Shown here: piece after piece, positions 35,191 to 43,608 of the stretch
Numbering within the stretch: position 1 is the stretch's first letter
How the letters are laid out: each line of letters opens with the position of its first letter
From: Pseudomonas koreensis
GTDB lineage: Bacteria; Pseudomonadota; Gammaproteobacteria; Pseudomonadales; Pseudomonadaceae
Direction: 5' to 3'
Assembly (NCBI RefSeq): GCF_012986595.1
Contig: NZ_JAAQYM010000010.1
Coordinates: 1-64,000, forward strand
Length of the DNA: 64,000 nucleotides
Position numbers and translations under genes: made by a program
Notes under the pieces: model-generated
What the model was told of the DNA's origin: nothing
The model's input: only the letters and a program-made list of their open reading frames with translations
The model's database searches: none

Positions 35191-35214
35191 TTTGACGCTT
35201 GAACCGCGTGGCGC

Positions 35215-36564
35215 TTACAAGAAGATGAACTTGGCGATGAAGATCGCGCAGAGCACCCACAGGCTGACCGAAATTTCCTTGTACTTGCCGGTACCGGCCT
35301 TCAACGCCACGTAGGTGATGAAGCCCAGCGCGATGCCGTCGGCGACCGAGAAGGTCAACGGCATCATGATCGCGGTGACGATCGCCGGAATGGCATCAGT
35401 GGCTTCGTCCCACTCGATATGGGCCATGCCGCCCATCATCAGCATCGCTACATAAATCAGCGCACCGGCGGTGGCGTAAGCGGGAATCATGCCGGCCAGC
35501 GGTGCGAAAAACATCGCGGCTATAAATAGCACACCTACGGTGACTGCGGTAAGACCAGTCCGACCACCAGCGGCCACACCGGCGGCACTTTCCACGTAGC
35601 TTGTCACGGGAGGCACACCGACCACGGCGCCGAAGACGCTGGAGGCACTGTCGGCTTTCATGGCGCGGGAGAGGTTTTCGATGCGGCCGTCAGCGTTGAC
35701 CAGATTGGCGCGCTGGGCGACGCCCATCAGGGTGCCGGCGGTGTCGAACATGTGCACGAAGAGGAAGGCCAGGACCACGCTGATCATGCTGACGTTGAAC
35801 ACGCCTGCGACGTTCATCGCCATGAAGGTCGGCGCCAGGCTTGGCGGGGTCGACATGATCCCTTCGTAGTGCACGATGCCCAGGCCCCAGCCGGCCAGGG
35901 TCACGGTGATGATGCTGATGAGGATCGCGCCGAACACCTTGTGGTAGCTGAGGATCGCGATCATCAGGAAGCAGATCGCGGCGAGCAGCGGGCCGGGTTC
36001 ACGCAGGGAGCCGAGCTTGATCAGGGTGGCCGGGCTGTCGACGACGATGCCCGCGGTTTTCAGGCCGATCAGGCCGAGGAACAGACCGACACCGGCGCCC
36101 ATCGCAAAGCGCAGGCTGACCGGAATGCTGTTGAGCAGCCATTCGCGAATGCGCGAGAAGGTCAGGATCATGAACAGCACACCGGAGACGAACACCGCAC
36201 CGAGCGCGGTTTCCCAGTTGTAGCCCATGGTGCCGACCACGGTGTAGGTGAAGAAGGCGTTGAGCCCCATGCCCGGTGCCAGACCCACCGGCCAGTTGGC
36301 GTACAGGCCCATCAGCAGGCAGCCGAGTGCGGCGGCGATGCAGGTGGCGACGAAGGCTGCACCGTGATCGATCCCGGCATCGGCCATGATGTTCGGGTTG
36401 ACGAAGATGATGTAAGCCATGGTGATGAAGGTTGTCAGACCGGCAATCAGCTCGGTCTTCACCGTGGTGCCATGCAAGCTGAGTTTAAAGATGCGCTCCA
36501 GCACGCCCGTGCGTAAGGGCGGCGAGAGTTCCAGCGTCGATGCTTCGGATTTGCGGCTTTCCAC
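35215..36564 (-). CDS. AzgA-type purine permease (hypoxanthine/guanine/adenine)
   Basis: A 449-residue inner-membrane symporter with 12-14 hydrophobic segments. The AzgA branch of NCS2 is marked by A-G-L-T-T-F-I-T-M-A-Y-I-I-F-V-N-P near residue 45, A-P-G-M-G-L-N-A-F-F near 95 and F-D-T-A-G-T-L-M-G-V near 270. The start is GTG with GAGGAG nine bases upstream. A TTGTGTACAA palindrome upstream ties its control to the urate genes. Confidence 0.92.
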   Translation of the reverse strand: MESRKSEASTLELSPPLRTGVLERIFKLSLHGTTVKTELIAGLTTFITMAYIIFVNPNIMADAGIDHGAAFVATCIAAALGCLLMGLYANWPVGLAPGMGLNAFFTYTVVGTMGYNWETALGAVFVSGVLFMILTFSRIREWLLNSIPVSLRFAMGAGVGLFLGLIGLKTAGIVVDSPATLIKLGSLREPGPLLAAICFLMIAILSYHKVFGAILISIITVTLAGWGLGIVHYEGIMSTPPSLAPTFMAMNVAGVFNVSMISVVLAFLFVHMFDTAGTLMGVAQRANLVNADGRIENLSRAMKADSASSVFGAVVGVPPVTSYVESAAGVAAGGRTGLTAVTVGVLFIAAMFFAPLAGMIPAYATAGALIYVAMLMMGGMAHIEWDEATDAIPAIVTAIMMPLTFSVADGIALGFITYVALKAGTGKYKEISVSLWVLCAIFIAKFIFL

Positions 36565-36694
36565 AGCGAGTACTCCTCAAGAGTTTTATTGTTATTTCCA
36601 GGGCCGGACCCATGAGGGGTGGCAGCAGCCCTTTGAGGCATACGCGAATTTGTTGACCATGCGGTCAGGAACTCGCACGCAGTGGATTATGCTT

Positions 36695-36704
36695 TTGTGT
36701 ACAA
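36695..36704. promoter_or_regulatory. Candidate operator TTGTGTACAA upstream of the AzgA-like permease gene
   Basis: Same ten bases as the site at 33793, located 131 bases before the permease start in an AT-rich patch. Confidence 0.55.
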
Positions 36705-36776
36705 ATAAAGCAAATATTGTTTTTGGTTTTGTTTACGAAAGCTCCATCGATAGGGATATATCGTCTTTGCGGACAC

Positions 36777-36840
36777 CTTCGCGAGCATGCCCACTCCCAC
36801 CAGGGAATGCGATCTAATGTGGGAGCGAGCCTGCTCGCGA
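36777..36840. repeat. REP inverted pair, GTGGGAGCGAGCCTGCTCGCGA family (one copy diverged)
   Basis: Outward-facing pair directly behind the MarR-type gene; the left copy reads GCGAGCATGCCCACTCCCAC. Confidence 0.8.
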
Positions 36841-36854
36841 AGAGGCCAGAGGAT

Positions 36855-37301
36855 TCAATCCAGATGGGCCTGACTCTCACCCAAGGCCATATTCACCGCC
36901 AACCACCCATTCACCGCCGCTTCCCCAGCCTCGGCAAACACCCGCTCGAGCAATTTCACCTGCTCACGGCGTAACGCCTGCTCGAACTTCGCACCCTCGG
37001 CGGTCAGTTCAAGCAGGCGCTTACGCTTGTCCGCTTCCGACGCCACGCTCTCCACCAGGTGCATTTCCTGCAACTGGCGCAGCGGCATGTTCAGCGCCTG
37101 TTTGCTCACGCCGAGCAATCCCAGTAATTCCTTCACACTCAAATTCGGATAGCGCGCGATGAAAAACACGATCCGCTGATGCACCCGAGACAGGCCGCGA
37201 CGCTCGAGCATTTCATCGGCCTTGGCGGTGAACGCCTGATAGCCGAAGAAAAACGCTTCCATCGCCTGTTGCTGGCTAGTGGGGTTTTTAAGGTCAAGCA
37301 T
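36855..37301 (-). CDS. MarR family transcriptional regulator
   Basis: A 148-residue winged-helix regulator. The DNA-binding part covers about residues 38-100, with H-Q-R-I-V-F-F-I-A, L-S-V-K-E-L-L-G-L-L-G-V-S-K-Q-A-L-N and the wing E-A-D-K-R-K-R-L. I use the ATG at 37301; the frame also allows TTG six codons earlier. It is divergent from an aminotransferase gene, which it probably controls through the palindrome between them. Confidence 0.88.
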   Translation of the reverse strand: MLDLKNPTSQQQAMEAFFFGYQAFTAKADEMLERRGLSRVHQRIVFFIARYPNLSVKELLGLLGVSKQALNMPLRQLQEMHLVESVASEADKRKRLLELTAEGAKFEQALRREQVKLLERVFAEAGEAAVNGWLAVNMALGESQAHLD

Positions 37302-37333
37302 ATTGACGTACTCGCTCAAGCTGTCGTAGTTTC

Positions 37334-37350
37334 AGTCAACCAGTTTGACT
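37334..37350. promoter_or_regulatory. Palindrome AGTCAA-N5-TTGACT, likely MarR operator
   Basis: Six-base arms separated by five bases in the short gap between the divergent MarR and aminotransferase genes. This is the size and place expected for autoregulation and control of the target gene. Confidence 0.5.
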
Positions 37351-37383
37351 CATTTTTCCCAGGCCTCGCTACCGGTGACTACC

Positions 37384-38550
37384 ATGGCTTTTTCCGAACG
37401 TGTCTCGCGCCTTAAAAGTTCTCTGATCCGTGAAATCCTCGCCGCCGCCCAGCGCCCGGAAGTGATGTCGTTCGCCGGCGGCTTGCCCGCCGAAGCCATG
37501 TTGCCCAACGTCGAATGGGCCGACATGCCGCTGTCCCTCGGCCAATACGGCATGAGCGAAGGCGAGCCGGCATTGCGTGAAGCGCTGGCGGCGGAGGCGC
37601 GGGCGTTGGGGCTGGAATGCGCGGCGAGTCAGGTGCTGGTGGTCAGCGGCTCCCAGCAGACCCTGGATCTGGCGGCCAAGTTGTACATCGACCAAGGCAC
37701 CGAAATCCTCCTGGAAGCACCGACCTACCTGGCCGCGTTGCAGATCTTCCAGCTGTTTGGCGCCGATTGCCTGACCGTGCCGCAAGAGGCCGATGGCCCG
37801 AATCTGGCCCAGCTGCGCAGCCGTCTTGAACAGCATCGTCCGGCGTTCATCTACCTGATTCCGACGTTCCAGAACCCGTCCGCCGTGCGCTACAGCGAAG
37901 CCAAGCGCGCTGCCGTTGCCGCGCTGCTGGACGAGTTCGGCGTAACCCTGATCGAAGACGAGCCCTACCGCGAACTGACCTTCGACGGCGGCAGCGCCAA
38001 ACCGATTGCCGGGCGCCTGAAAAAAGCCAGCTGGATCTACACCGGCACCGTGTCGAAAACTCTGCTGCCGGGGTTGCGTGTCGGCTACCTGATCGCCAGT
38101 CCGGACCTGTTCCCGCACCTGCTCAAACTCAAGCAATCGGCGGATCTGCACACCAACCGCATCGGTCAGTGGCAGGCGCTGCAATGGATTGGTACGGCAA
38201 AATACCAGCAGCACTTGAGCGAGCTGCGCGGTTTCTACCGGCAGCGTCGCGATGCCTTTCAATCGGCGCTGGAAACCCATTTTTCTGATCTGGCGGACTG
38301 GAACATGCCGCAGGGCGGGCTGTTTTTCTGGCTGACGCTCAAGCAACCGATGGATACGCGCACCTTGCTCAACGAGGCGTTGGCCAAGGATGTGGCGTTC
38401 ATGCCGGGCGAGCCGTTTTTTCCCGATCCCGATCGAAACCTCGGGCATCTGCGTTTGAATTTCAGCCACATCGACCCGGCGCGGCTGGATGAAGGACTGA
38501 AGCGGTTGGCGGCGGTGGTGCGGCAGGCGCAAATAGACAAAGCAGCCTGA
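37384..38550 (+). CDS. PLP-dependent aminotransferase, class I/II (LysN / 2-aminoadipate type)
   Basis: A 388-residue fold-type I aminotransferase. Landmarks are the glycine-rich F-A-G-G-L-P near residue 28, S-G-S-Q-Q-T-L-D-L near 95 for PLP phosphate, I-P-T-F-Q-N-P-S near 160, and the Schiff-base lysine in T-V-S-K-T-L-L-P-G-L-R near 225. There is no N-terminal GntR domain, unlike MocR proteins. The ATG at 37384 is preferred over TTG at 37345. The amino acid used is unknown. Confidence 0.87.
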   Translation: MAFSERVSRLKSSLIREILAAAQRPEVMSFAGGLPAEAMLPNVEWADMPLSLGQYGMSEGEPALREALAAEARALGLECAASQVLVVSGSQQTLDLAAKLYIDQGTEILLEAPTYLAALQIFQLFGADCLTVPQEADGPNLAQLRSRLEQHRPAFIYLIPTFQNPSAVRYSEAKRAAVAALLDEFGVTLIEDEPYRELTFDGGSAKPIAGRLKKASWIYTGTVSKTLLPGLRVGYLIASPDLFPHLLKLKQSADLHTNRIGQWQALQWIGTAKYQQHLSELRGFYRQRRDAFQSALETHFSDLADWNMPQGGLFFWLTLKQPMDTRTLLNEALAKDVAFMPGEPFFPDPDRNLGHLRLNFSHIDPARLDEGLKRLAAVVRQAQIDKAA

Positions 38551-38558
38551 AAACAAAA

Positions 38559-38586
38559 AAACCGGCTCGAGGGCCGGTTTATTTTT
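38559..38586 (+). terminator. Rho-independent terminator after the aminotransferase gene
   Basis: Stem AAACCGGC / GCCGGTTT followed by ATTTTTG. Confidence 0.88.
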
Positions 38587-38616
38587 GTCTGAATAATGTG
38601 TTGCTCTTGCGGGCCC

Positions 38617-38690
38617 CATCGCTGGCAAGCCAGCTCCCACAGGTTTTGTGAACGCCACAGATCACTGTGGGAGCTGGCTTGCCAGCGATG
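38617..38690. repeat. REP inverted pair, GTGGGAGCTGGCTTGCCAGCGATG family
   Basis: Two outward-facing copies with perfect arms, between convergent genes. Confidence 0.92.
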
Positions 38691-38716
38691 GGGGCATCAA
38701 CAACACAACATCAATA

Positions 38717-39088
38717 TCAGACCGCCGCAAACCGCTTATCCAGATAATCAATGATCACCTTGGACTCATACATCCACGTCGTCTGCCCATTCTCTTCAAT
38801 GCGCAGGCACGGCACTTTGATCTTGCCGCCCTGGTCCAGCAGCGTCTGGCGATCCTGTTCGTTGTTCTTCGCGTCCTTCAGCGCTACCGGCACATTCAGG
38901 CGACGCAGGGTGCGGCGGGTCTTCACGCAGAACGGGCAGGCGTGGAACTGATACAGGGTCAGGCTTTTGGCGGCGGCGTTGACCTGGGCCTGGGTTTCGG
39001 CCGGACGTTGTTTCTTGCCCGGGCGGGTGATGAAGTCGATGAAGATGATCAGTTGGCCAAGGCCGACACGAAGCGCTTTTACGAACAC
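38717..39088 (-). CDS. Glutaredoxin-like protein with N-terminal extension
   Basis: A 123-residue protein. The C-terminal glutaredoxin/GST-N fold (about 45-123) has the redox motif H-A-C-P-F-C-V-K near residue 50 and the cis-proline in K-V-P-C-L near 90. The first 40 residues hold a hydrophobic stretch (L-I-I-F-I-D-F-I) that may anchor it to the membrane. GTG at 39088 is chosen because GAGG lies eight bases upstream; the frame continues seven codons further to an ATG. Confidence 0.85.
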   Translation of the reverse strand: MFVKALRVGLGQLIIFIDFITRPGKKQRPAETQAQVNAAAKSLTLYQFHACPFCVKTRRTLRRLNVPVALKDAKNNEQDRQTLLDQGGKIKVPCLRIEENGQTTWMYESKVIIDYLDKRFAAV

Positions 39089-39149
39089 GTTGAAAGCCTC
39101 ACGGTACAAATGGAGAAAGGCGCGCAGCTTACCCGATTTTTCGCGGACG

Positions 39150-39181
39150 AAAAAAAACCGGCGATCAACGCCGGTTTTTTT
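39150..39181 (-). terminator. Rho-independent terminator after folE (symmetrical)
   Basis: AAAACCGGCG-ATCA-ACGCCGGTTTT-type hairpin with A run on one side and T run on the other, so it can work in both directions. Confidence 0.88.
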
Positions 39182-39191
39182 CTGCAGCCGA

Positions 39192-39737
39192 TTACTTGAT
39201 CAGGCTGAGGAACTCGCTGCGAGTCGCCGCGTTCTCGCGGAACTCGCCGAGCATCACCGAAGTGATCATCGACGAATTCTGCTTCTCCACACCGCGCATC
39301 ATCATGCACATGTGCTTGGCCTCGATCACCACGGCAACGCCCAGCGCGCCGGTGACTTGCTGCACAGCATCAGCGATCTGGCGGCTGAGGTTTTCCTGGA
39401 TCTGCAGGCGACGGGCGTACATGTCGACGATCCGCGCGACCTTCGACAGGCCCAGCACTTTGCCGCTCGGGATGTACGCGACGTGCGCCTTGCCGATGAA
39501 CGGCAGCAGGTGGTGTTCGCACAACGAGTAGAGCTCGATGTCCTTGACCAGCACCATTTCGCTGTTGTCGGAGCTGAACAGGGCACCGTTGGTGACCTCT
39601 TCGAGCGTCTGTTCATAACCGCGGCAGAGGTACTGCATGGCTTTGGCGGCACGCTTTGGCGTGTCGAGCAGGCCCTCGCGGGACACGTCCTCGCCCAGTT
39701 GGCCGAGAATCGCGGTGTAATTCTGTTCCAGGGACAT
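39192..39737 (-). CDS. folE: GTP cyclohydrolase I
   Basis: A 181-residue enzyme making dihydroneopterin triphosphate, the first step of tetrahydrofolate synthesis. The zinc ligands lie in S-L-C-E-H-H-L-L-P-F near residue 76 and in M-C-M-M-M-R-G-V-E near 145. The ATG at 39737 has AGGTAG upstream. Its place near the Smr, PrmB and AroC genes matches P. aeruginosa as I recall. Confidence 0.95.
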   Translation of the reverse strand: MSLEQNYTAILGQLGEDVSREGLLDTPKRAAKAMQYLCRGYEQTLEEVTNGALFSSDNSEMVLVKDIELYSLCEHHLLPFIGKAHVAYIPSGKVLGLSKVARIVDMYARRLQIQENLSRQIADAVQQVTGALGVAVVIEAKHMCMMMRGVEKQNSSMITSVMLGEFRENAATRSEFLSLIK

Positions 39738-39814
39738 GAAACTACCTGTGGGGATTTTCGCAAAGGGCAAGGGTACGGTGGCGGACACAACCCTGCAAGT
39801 TCGGTGTTACGCGA

Positions 39815-40372
39815 TTATTCGTCGCGGCCTTCCATCATGGTGCGTTTGAGCATCACGTAAACCGCGCCGGCACCGCCATGTCTGGCCTGGCAGGAGCAGA
39901 AACCGAGCACTTGCGGGTGCTGGCGCAGCCAAGTGTTTACGTGGCTTTTGATCATCGGCCGCTTGCCGTCCAGGCGCACGGCCTTGCCGTGGGTGACGCG
40001 CACGCAGCGGATTTCGAATCGGGTCGCCTCGGCGAGGAAGGCCCAGAGGGTCTCGCGGGCTTTTTCGACGTTCATGCCGTGCAGGTCGAGGCTGCCTTCG
40101 AACGGGATCTGGCCGATCTTGAGCTTGCGCATCTGGCTTTCCTGCACCCCGTCGCGGGCCCACATCAACTCGTCTTCAGGGCCGACGTCGATCACGAACT
40201 GATCGGACAGGCCATCCACGGTAGTGTTGTCGGTGCGCACGGTGGCGGACTGGCGCAGCTTGGCGATCTGGGCGCGGTCAGCCTTGGGTTTGCCGGTGTC
40301 GGCGCGGTCGTGCTTGATCGGCTTGACGCCTTGGATCGCACTTTTGAACAGGGAAAAATCGTCGTCTTGCAT
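39815..40372 (-). CDS. Smr domain protein (SmrA-like endonuclease)
   Basis: A 185-residue protein. The C-terminal Smr domain (about 95-180) has L-D-L-H-G-M near residue 97, V-T-H-G-K-A near 127 and H-G-G-A-G-A-V-Y-V near 165; these are the motifs of nicking Smr proteins. The N-terminal half is charged and less conserved (D-D-D-F-S-L-F-K start). E. coli SmrA has the same length and arrangement. Its physiological target is unclear. Confidence 0.9.
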   Translation of the reverse strand: MQDDDFSLFKSAIQGVKPIKHDRADTGKPKADRAQIAKLRQSATVRTDNTTVDGLSDQFVIDVGPEDELMWARDGVQESQMRKLKIGQIPFEGSLDLHGMNVEKARETLWAFLAEATRFEIRCVRVTHGKAVRLDGKRPMIKSHVNTWLRQHPQVLGFCSCQARHGGAGAVYVMLKRTMMEGRDE

Positions 40373-40445
40373 GTCAGCCTCCGCGAAGGGCGGCCAGTTT
40401 ACCCAAGTCGAAACAAAACGGCCCGGCAAAAAGCCAGGCCGTATG

Positions 40446-40763
40446 TCAGTCGTGTTTTTTCATCAGGTGCGGGGACATGTTCAGTTCCCGCGATTGCCGG
40501 GCGCGACGCCGGCAACGACGCCACAGCGCCACGCCGAAATACAGGAACAGCAAACCGACCGCCAGAATGATCGCCGAACCCATCGGCGTGGCGTTCAGGT
40601 CGCCGAGCGCCGGTGGGCGTCCCAGCAGGCTGGCGGCCCCGGCCATCGCCAGCAGCACACCGAACGTCGCCAGAATGGCGGCGATCGCTGCGCCAAATCG
40701 AAAACGCCAGTTGCTTTGGCCTTTGGGCCGCAAGCGGCGTGCGTCAAATCCATCGGATAACTT
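40446..40763 (-). CDS. Small inner-membrane protein, 105 residues, unknown function
   Basis: Two hydrophobic segments, at about residues 25-47 and 63-83, are followed by a strongly basic R-R-C-R-R-R-A-R tail. I recognise no family. The second ATG (40763) has AGGAAGG five bases before it and is preferred to the one six codons upstream. It lies behind the isochorismatase-type gene with about 130 bases between. Confidence 0.65.
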   Translation of the reverse strand, partial: KLSDGFDARRLRPKGQSNWRFRFGAAIAAILATFGVLLAMAGAASLLGRPPALGDLNATPMGSAIILAVGLLFLYFGVALWRRCRRRARQSRELNMSPHLMKKHD

Positions 40764-40896
40764 CATTCCGACCTTCCTCAATGGGTATCGGCCCTTCGAC
40801 CGGGAGTTGACCGGGTTGTTCCTGAGGCTAAGGCAATTGAAGCAAATGCGAGGCTTTTGCGGATGAGCGGCGCCGTGAACCGCTCATCAGAGCAGA

Positions 40897-41487
40897 TCAG
40901 ATCAGGTCTTGAGTCAGGGCGAGGGTGGCGAAGTTGTCGGCCATGATCGCCATTTCCGCTTCCTGCACCACGGCGGCGCTGAGTACGCGGCCCTTGAACG
41001 GCAGGTCACGGGTGGCGCAGGCGTCTTCGACCAGGGTGCAACGGAAGCCCAGGTTCTTCGCCGCGCGCACGGTGGTGCTGACGCTGGAATGGCTCATGAA
41101 ACCGCAGACGATCAGGTCCAGCGAACCCAGATTCTGCAGACGGTCCAGCAGTTCGGTGCCGTGGAAGGCGCTCGGCAGCAGTTTGCCGATGATGGTTTCA
41201 TCGCCTTGTGGCTCCAGGCCCGGGATGAATTCGCCACGTTCGCCCTGCGGGTCGAACAGGCCGCCGACGGTGCCGAGATGACGCACGTGCACGATCGGCC
41301 GACCGGCTGCACGGGCTGCGGCAACCACTTGTTTGATGTTCGCGACGGCCGCGTCCATGCCGCTCAGGGCCAGCGGGCCACTGAGATACTCTTTCTGGGC
41401 ATCGATGATGACCACGGTGGCATGGCTCAGTGTGGCCGCTGCGTAACCGCGACCGCTGAGTTGAAACATCGTTTTTGGAACGGACAT
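40897..41487 (-). CDS. Isochorismatase-family cysteine hydrolase
   Basis: A 196-residue hydrolase. The triad can be traced: Asp in V-I-I-D-A-Q-K-E-Y near residue 29, Lys in I-I-G-K-L-L-P-S near 105 and Cys in L-I-V-C-G-F-M-S-H-S near 138. Relatives hydrolyse nicotinamide, ureas or other amides; no substrate can be chosen here. AAGGAG lies eight bases before the ATG. Confidence 0.87.
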   Translation of the reverse strand: MSVPKTMFQLSGRGYAAATLSHATVVIIDAQKEYLSGPLALSGMDAAVANIKQVVAAARAAGRPIVHVRHLGTVGGLFDPQGERGEFIPGLEPQGDETIIGKLLPSAFHGTELLDRLQNLGSLDLIVCGFMSHSSVSTTVRAAKNLGFRCTLVEDACATRDLPFKGRVLSAAVVQEAEMAIMADNFATLALTQDLI

Positions 41488-41725
41488 TCGGGGCTCCTTG
41501 GGGTGGGGCTTTTGCGGCATTGTCCTCTGGCTGAGCGGTTCTGTGAACCGCTACCATCGTAGGCAGCGTCGTTATTGGCCTGCAGCCTTGTCAAGTTACA
41601 CGTTCTGTTCAATGGCCGATGCTAAAATCAGAAACTTCCTACTGTCGCCGCCGAATGTTTCCCGCGTCGTCGTGACGCGTTTTGGCTGGTAGAATCGCCA
41701 GTCGTTTTTTCTGGAGTTCTGCCCC

Positions 41726-42634
41726 GTGATCACTTCCCGACTTCGTACCCTGCGCGACCACATCCGTTGGGCCGTCAGCCGCTTCCATGGGGAGGATCTG
41801 TTTTTCGGCCATGGCACCGACAATGCCTGGGATGAAGCCCGGCAACTGGTGCTCGGTGCGTTGCACCTGCCATGGGAAATCGCCGACAGCTACCTCGACT
41901 GCGCGCTGGAAGACGACGAACTGGTCAACCTGCAGCGTCTGCTCAAGCGCCGTATCGAGGAACGCATCCCGACGGCTTACCTGCTCGGTGAAGCATGGTT
42001 CTGCGGCATGTCGTTCATCGTCGACGAGCGCGTGCTGATCCCGCGCTCGCCGATTGGCGAACTTATCGAAAACCGCTTCGCACCGTGGATCGGTGACGAG
42101 CCGGCACGCATTCTCGACCTGTGCACCGGTTCCGGCTGCATCGGTATCGCCTGCGCCTTCGAGTTCCAGAACGCCGAAGTGGTGCTGGCGGATCTGTCGT
42201 TCGAGGCGCTGGAAGTCGCCAACCAGAACATCGAGCGCCATGGTGTCGATGAGCGCGTGTATACCGTGCAGGGCGATGGTTTTGATGGGTTGCCGGGGCA
42301 GCGTTTCGACCTGATCGTGTCGAACCCGCCGTACGTCGATGCGGAAGATTTCGCTGACATGCCGGATGAATACCAGCACGAACCGGAGCTGGGTCTGGCC
42401 TGCGGTGACGACGGTCTGAACCTGGTGCGGCGGATGCTCGCCGAAGCGGCGGATCACCTGACCGAGAAGGGTTTGCTGATTGTTGAAGTGGGCAACAGCC
42501 AAGTGCACGTTGAAGCGCTGTACCCGGAAGTCGACTTCGCCTGGCTCGATTTCGAGCGTGGCGGGCATGGCGTGTTCATGCTGACGGCGGAACAGTGCCG
42601 CAACCATCAGGCGCTGTTCGCCTCCCGCGTTTAA
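41726..42634 (+). CDS. prmB: Ribosomal protein L3 glutamine methyltransferase PrmB
   Basis: A 302-residue SAM-dependent enzyme that N5-methylates a glutamine of ribosomal protein L3. The SAM motif is L-D-L-C-T-G-S-G-C-I-G-I near residue 133 and the glutamine-binding motif is S-N-P-P-Y near 198. The N-terminal helical domain is of PrmB type. The start is GTG, fixed by GGAG upstream and normal length. Confidence 0.93.
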   Translation: MITSRLRTLRDHIRWAVSRFHGEDLFFGHGTDNAWDEARQLVLGALHLPWEIADSYLDCALEDDELVNLQRLLKRRIEERIPTAYLLGEAWFCGMSFIVDERVLIPRSPIGELIENRFAPWIGDEPARILDLCTGSGCIGIACAFEFQNAEVVLADLSFEALEVANQNIERHGVDERVYTVQGDGFDGLPGQRFDLIVSNPPYVDAEDFADMPDEYQHEPELGLACGDDGLNLVRRMLAEAADHLTEKGLLIVEVGNSQVHVEALYPEVDFAWLDFERGGHGVFMLTAEQCRNHQALFASRV

Positions 42635-42645
42635 GGGCGAGAAGC

Positions 42646-42719
42646 AAAAGATCGCAGCCTGCGGCAGCTCCTACATTGATCCCATGTAGGAGCTGCCGCA
42701 GGCTGCGATCTTTTGATCT
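42646..42719. repeat. REP inverted pair, GTAGGAGCTGCCGCAGGCTGCGATC family (perfect arms)
   Basis: Two outward-facing copies with identical arms and a six-base centre, between the convergent prmB gene and the C-tail-anchored protein gene. Confidence 0.93.
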
Positions 42720-43509
42720 AGCGGTGCGTAGCAATCCAGATCAACAACCCCGCCTGAAACACCGCAAACGCCACCAGGCAAGTAATGGTGAAACGCAGCC
42801 CGGCGTCTTCACGCTTGAACTTGCTGACTTTCTCTTCCTGCTTCTTCAGCTTCACTTCCTGCTCGGCCAGGTTCTGCTCGGCCTGTTGCAGCATCTGCGC
42901 CGCCTCGAGAATCTCGACGATCTGCAGCTTCTCGCTGTTCCAGTCGCCCAGCAGATCACCGACCTGCACCTCTTTGACGCTGCCCTTCAAATGCTGGGCA
43001 TCGGCGTACACCACATCAAAACCATGCACGCGCAAGAAGTGATCGCGACGCAGGCGGGTGTCTTCGTTCAGCGCGTCCTTGTTGTTCAAGTCCATGCCGT
43101 CGACGGTGTAGGCGGGCCAGCGTTTTTTCGCCCAGTTGATGCCTTGTGCGGCCATGAACCGACCGATGCCGCGGTTCAGCGGTTCGATCTGCAACCCGCT
43201 GTCGGGGCCGAAATGCACGCGTTTGGTGGTGTGATTGACCCACACGTCGAGCTGATTCTGTTCTTTGCGTACGCGCTGGGAGGGGAGTTTGATCGCCATG
43301 CGCATCAGGCTGTGTTCTTTGCTGTTGCGCTCGGCATAACCGAATTCGACAAAGCGCAATGGCCGGCCACCGGTGTGACGGTCAGTCTGCAGCGGGGCCA
43401 GGCGGAGCATCTTGTGGTGCTCGACGCTGACGTCCGCCCATGGCAGCTCGACCGCTGGCGGTGCGTCTTTTTCAGCGGTGGTGTCGGGTGAATTCTGGGT
43501 ATCAGTCAT
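42718..43509 (-). CDS. Uncharacterised protein with coiled coil and C-terminal membrane anchor
   Basis: A 263-residue protein that I cannot place in a family. There is no signal peptide. The N-terminal 190 residues are soluble and rich in charged residues (W-V-N-H-T-T-K-R-V-H-F near 90). About residues 195-240 form a Glu/Gln/Lys-rich coiled coil, and 243-260 a single membrane helix ending in T-H-R. The layout suggests a cytoplasmic domain held at the inner membrane by its tail. AGGA precedes the ATG. Confidence 0.75.
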   Translation of the reverse strand: MTDTQNSPDTTAEKDAPPAVELPWADVSVEHHKMLRLAPLQTDRHTGGRPLRFVEFGYAERNSKEHSLMRMAIKLPSQRVRKEQNQLDVWVNHTTKRVHFGPDSGLQIEPLNRGIGRFMAAQGINWAKKRWPAYTVDGMDLNNKDALNEDTRLRRDHFLRVHGFDVVYADAQHLKGSVKEVQVGDLLGDWNSEKLQIVEILEAAQMLQQAEQNLAEQEVKLKKQEEKVSKFKREDAGLRFTITCLVAFAVFQAGLLIWIATHR

Positions 43510-43608
43510 AACGGCGAGATCCTGTCCAAGCGCTGCTTGTCGCCAGCCAGTGCGCTGGCGACAAAGGCTTATCGGCCGTTTCTGACAAGACTAGAGGGCA
43601 AACTACGG

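Noticed and set aside
36565..36854. Purine riboswitch before the AzgA-like permease gene
   Set aside because: I could not find the paired helices and conserved loops of a purine aptamer; the palindromic operator is a simpler explanation.
37345..37383. TTG start of the aminotransferase 13 codons upstream
   Set aside because: It would begin inside the likely MarR operator, and the family normally starts near the ATG at 37384.
27348..42719. Spaced short palindromes considered as a CRISPR array
   Set aside because: The repeats are dispersed between genes in inverted pairs, not evenly spaced, and no cas gene is present; they are REP elements.
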